Shown: positions 5,644 to 7,970 of the stretch, in pieces
How the letters are laid out: the number at the start of each line of letters is the position of its first letter
Position numbering within the stretch: the stretch's first letter is position 1
DNA from: JBFGCA01 sp041567315
GTDB taxonomy: Bacteria > Acidobacteriota > Thermoanaerobaculia > Multivoradales > JAHEKO01
NCBI GenBank assembly: GCA_041567315.1
Contig: JBFGCA010000162.1
Span: 1-7,970, forward strand
DNA length: 7,970 bases
Direction: 5' to 3'
Made by a program: the position numbers and the translations under genes
Notes under the pieces: model-generated
What the model was told of the DNA's origin: nothing
Databases searched by the model: none
Seen by the model: the letters and a program-made list of their open reading frames with translations, nothing else

Positions 5644-6879
5644 CTACCCCATCTTCATCGCCACCACCGGGTCGAGCCGCGCCGCCGCGCGGGCCGGGAA
5701 GAAGCCGGCCACCAGCCCGATGGCGCCGAGCAAGAGCGCCGTCACCGCCCCCACCGTCGCCGAGACGCGGGGCACCCCCACGTACTCCTCGAGCCCGAGC
5801 GACGGGAAGACCGCGCACAGACCGCCACTGATCAGGAAGCCGACCAGCCCGCCCACCGCGGTGATAATCAGGGTCTCGGCCAGGAACTGGCCCAGGATCG
5901 AGCGCGGCTTGGCGCCGAGCGCCATCTTGATGCCGATCTCCGGGGTGCGCTCCTCGACCACCACGCTCATGATGTTGGAGACCCCGATGCCGCCCACCAC
6001 CAGGGTGAGCGAGCCGACGATCCCCAGGAACAGCTTGAAGGCCAGCATGAAGGTGTCGAGGAACCTGAACATCTCGGTGGTGTCCCAGATCCCCAGCGCC
6101 TCCTTGTCGGTGGGGTCGAAGCGGTGGCGGCCGGCGAGGATCGACAGCACCTCCTCCTTGGCCTCCTCGGTGCGCTGGACGTCGCGGGCGGTGTAGATGA
6201 AGAGATTCATGTACTCCTCGCCGGTCAGCGCCCGGAAGGTCGAGCCGGGGATCAGCACCTTGTCCTTGTCGCGGCCGCTGTAGGCCGAGTCCTGCTCCTT
6301 GGGCCGCAGCACCCCGACCACGGTGAACGGCGAGCCGTGGAGCCGGAAGCTCTGCCCCACCGGGTCCGAGGCGCCGAAGAGCTGGGCCGCCAGCTCGTCG
6401 CCGAGGAAGGCCACCCGCCGCCGATTGGTCTCGTCGATCGGGTTGAGGAAGCGCCCGCCCGGCTGGGGGATCAGGTTGCGCATGTCGCCGAAGATCGGGT
6501 TCACCCCCGACACTTCGACCGCCAGGGTGCGCTTGCCGTGCTTGAGCTGCAGGGTCTCCTGGTACTCGCTCGAGATCGCGGCCAGCGTCGTCGCCCGCCG
6601 GCGGACCAGCTCCACGTCCTCCTCGGTGAGCCGGATGCGGCGGCCCTTGGGCAGGCCCTCCCACGGCTTCGAGGTCAGCGACGGCCAGTTGATGACGATC
6701 GCCTCGCCGAGCCCCTTGGCGCTCTTGCGGAGCTGGCGGTGGAAGCCCTCGCCAAAGGCCAGGAGCAGGCTCACCGCGGCCGTCCCCCAGACGATGCCGA
6801 GCACCGTCAGGAAGGTGCGGAGCCGCTGCGCCCTGAGGTCGCGGGCGAGCTGGCGGAGCGGGTTGAGCAGGCCACCCAT
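5644..6879 (-). CDS. MacB/FtsX-type ABC permease, first copy
   Basis: Permease of 411 residues with TM1 (about 22-42, ending AFGEG), a periplasmic MacB-core domain (about 45-275), TM2 (about 283-308, LTLVVGGIGVSNIM), coupling helix ERTPEIGIKMALGA (310-323), TM3 (about 328-356), TM4 (about 376-394) and a terminal FFPARAAARLDPVVAMKMG. ATG 6879 is preceded by GGGGAG with a six-base spacer, the best ribosome site in the operon; it directly follows the adaptor stop TAG. It shares blocks with the downstream permease (SKPWEGLPKGRRIR, GRFLNPIDETNRRRV, PFTVVGVL), so the pair arose by tandem duplication and has diverged. The expected assembly is a heterodimer with one ATPase dimer and the adaptor, in the inner membrane and periplasm. 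The substrate is not deducible; macrolides, lipoproteins, siderophores and peptides are all known for this class. Confidence 0.93.
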   Translation of the reverse strand: MGGLLNPLRQLARDLRAQRLRTFLTVLGIVWGTAAVSLLLAFGEGFHRQLRKSAKGLGEAIVINWPSLTSKPWEGLPKGRRIRLTEEDVELVRRRATTLAAISSEYQETLQLKHGKRTLAVEVSGVNPIFGDMRNLIPQPGGRFLNPIDETNRRRVAFLGDELAAQLFGASDPVGQSFRLHGSPFTVVGVLRPKEQDSAYSGRDKDKVLIPGSTFRALTGEEYMNLFIYTARDVQRTEEAKEEVLSILAGRHRFDPTDKEALGIWDTTEMFRFLDTFMLAFKLFLGIVGSLTLVVGGIGVSNIMSVVVEERTPEIGIKMALGAKPRSILGQFLAETLIITAVGGLVGFLISGGLCAVFPSLGLEEYVGVPRVSATVGAVTALLLGAIGLVAGFFPARAAARLDPVVAMKMG

Positions 6880-6889
6880 CGGCGCTCCC

Positions 6890-7970
6890 CTAGAAGATCT
6901 CCCGCGGCGGCCGCTCCACCACCTGGTCGCCCTCGGCGAGGCCCGAGACCACTTCGATGTTGAGCCCGTCGGAGAGCCCGGTCTGGATCTCGACCTTGCG
7001 CGGCTCCTCCTCCTCGGTCGCCCCCGGCACCTCGACGAAGGTCTTGGCCCCGTCCTCCTCGAACAGCACCAGCCGCTCGGGGATGGTCAGCACGTCGGTC
7101 TTCTCGCGGATCACCAGGTCGGCGGTCGCCGAGTAGCCGGCGCGGAGCACCACCTCCTGGTCGGGGTCGAGCTCGATCTCGACCTCGAACAGCCGCGCCC
7201 CCTCCTCCTCCTTGGCCTGCGGGGCGATGCGGCTGAGCCGCCCGGTGACCGCCCTCCCGGGCAGCGCGCCGATGTTGAGCCGCGCCGGCACCCCGACCTC
7301 GAGCTTGCCGACGTCGATCTCGTCCACCGTCCCCTCGAACAGCAGATCACTCATGTCGGCCACGGTGGCGAGCACGGTGCCCTCCTGGAACGAGGTCAGC
7401 GGCACCACCGGATCCCCCGGATCGACCAGCCGCTCGAGCAGGATGCCGGCGGCCGGCGCCCGGATGATCGACTCCATGGTGCGCCCGCGCCCGGCGATCC
7501 GCCCCTTGCGCACCAGCTCCAGCGAGTCCTGGGCGGTGGCCAGCTCGATCTCGGCCTGCGCGAAGGCCTCGCGCCGCGCGTCCTCCTGCTCGGCGGCGAC
7601 GATCCCCTGCCGCCCCAGCTCGCTCGACCGCCGCCAGTCGGCCTCGGCCCGCTTGTAGGCCGCCTGCGCGGCTTCCACCCGCCGCTCGGCCTCCACCAGC
7701 TCGCTCGGCGTCGGGTCGGGCACGATCTCGAACAGCGCGTCGCCCGGCGCCACCCGGTCGCCTACCTCCACCGCACACCTCTTGACGATCCCCGAGATCT
7801 TGGACTTGACCTCGAACTTGAGCCGCGGCTCGATCTGCCCCACCGCCACGGCTTTCTCGGTGATCGACCCCCGGCTGACCTCGACCAGCTGGATGCCATC
7901 GTCCTTCCCAGCCCGCCCCGGGAGCCAGAAATAGGCCCCCCCCCCCCCCCCCGCCCCCACCCCCCCCCGC
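6890..7970 (-). CDS. Periplasmic adaptor (HlyD/MacA-type membrane fusion protein), start uncertain
   Basis: Adaptor that would link the permeases to an outer-membrane TolC-type channel. Numbering from GTG 7960: a lipoyl half motif (about 41-80, GQIEPRLKFEVKSKISGIV and VEVGDRVAPGDALFEI), an alpha-helical hairpin rich in Ala/Glu/Arg (about 84-152), the second lipoyl half (IIRAPAAGILLERLVDPGDPV, about 165-185), a beta-barrel (about 190-270) and a membrane-proximal domain to residue 356 (GLSDGLNIEVVSGLAEGDQVV). The hairpin is short, as in MacA-type adaptors. The N-terminus is unreliable: a run of 17 G on the coding strand encodes Gly residues just before AYFWLPGR, which looks like the end of a membrane anchor. 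The frame stays open to the window edge, so the true start is probably beyond it. The stop TAG is 10 bases before the first permease ATG. First visible gene of the operon. Confidence 0.9.
   Translation of the reverse strand, partial: RGGVGAGGGGGAYFWLPGRAGKDDGIQLVEVSRGSITEKAVAVGQIEPRLKFEVKSKISGIVKRCAVEVGDRVAPGDALFEIVPDPTPSELVEAERRVEAAQAAYKRAEADWRRSSELGRQGIVAAEQEDARREAFAQAEIELATAQDSLELVRKGRIAGRGRTMESIIRAPAAGILLERLVDPGDPVVPLTSFQEGTVLATVADMSDLLFEGTVDEIDVGKLEVGVPARLNIGALPGRAVTGRLSRIAPQAKEEEGARLFEVEIELDPDQEVVLRAGYSATADLVIREKTDVLTIPERLVLFEEDGAKTFVEVPGATEEEEPRKVEIQTGLSDGLNIEVVSGLAEGDQVVERPPREIF
7936..7968. repeat. Poly-C/poly-G homopolymer tract at the window edge
   Basis: On the plus strand: 17 C (7936-7952), G, 5 C (7954-7958), A, then 9 C (7960-7968). 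Nothing else in the window comes close to this homopolymer content. It falls at the N-terminus of the adaptor gene. Assembly or sequencing error, or a slippage-prone tract, are the main readings. Confidence 0.8.

Noticed and set aside
5092..6963. A 623-codon plus-strand frame opposite the two permeases.
   Set aside because: His/Arg/Pro-rich antisense shadow; the minus-strand genes have clear FtsX family motifs and operon spacing.

Overview
This is a very GC-rich window with strongly G/C-biased third codon positions, from a diderm (Gram-negative-type) bacterium. The signs of an outer membrane are a MacB-like tripartite export operon with a periplasmic adaptor and a secreted beta-helix protein. 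The composition, the short C-terminal FESGD...W tag on the secreted protein and the gene mix would fit a high-GC Acidobacteriota-type organism (for example the Thermoanaerobaculia). That placement is inference; a myxobacterial or other high-GC proteobacterial source is not excluded.

Layout. (1) 6-191, minus: a 61-residue Ala/Lys/Pro-rich basic protein with AAKP repeats. (2) 192-438: a divergent intergenic region with a GC-rich hairpin and, just before the next gene, an AT-rich patch holding a 6-bp inverted repeat and a plausible promoter. (3) 439-1881, plus: a sigma-54 enhancer-binding activator with an intact AAA+ core (GAFTGA, Walker A/B, arginine region) and Fis-type HTH, but a degenerate receiver domain with Gly in place of the phospho-Asp. 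(4) 1882-2109: about 230 bases with strong inverted-repeat structure and a possible 19-codon leader ORF. (5) 2110-3450, plus: a secreted right-handed parallel beta-helix protein. (6) 3451-3618: the C-terminal remnant of a PIN-domain (VapC-like) toxin in a small gap between convergent genes. (7) 3619 to the right edge, minus: a tightly packed operon read right to left, with a periplasmic adaptor (HlyD/MFP type, start at or beyond the edge), two paralogous FtsX/MacB-type permeases, and an ABC ATPase. Gaps are 10, 4 and 2 bases.

How the parts work together. The minus operon encodes an inner-membrane ABC exporter of the MacB mechanotransmission class with the ATPase as a separate polypeptide and two non-identical permeases, so the natural reading is a heterodimeric permease core plus an adaptor. 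The outer-membrane TolC-type channel is not in the window. The sigma-54 activator and beta-helix gene lie on the other strand, and nothing seen here ties them to the exporter. The most notable points are the non-phosphorylatable receiver, the structured intergenic element that may form the extreme C-terminus of the activator, the toxin remnant, and a 17-base C run (G on the coding strand) at the adaptor N-terminus. I do not see a clearly new system; most of the window is recognisable families in a somewhat unusual arrangement.
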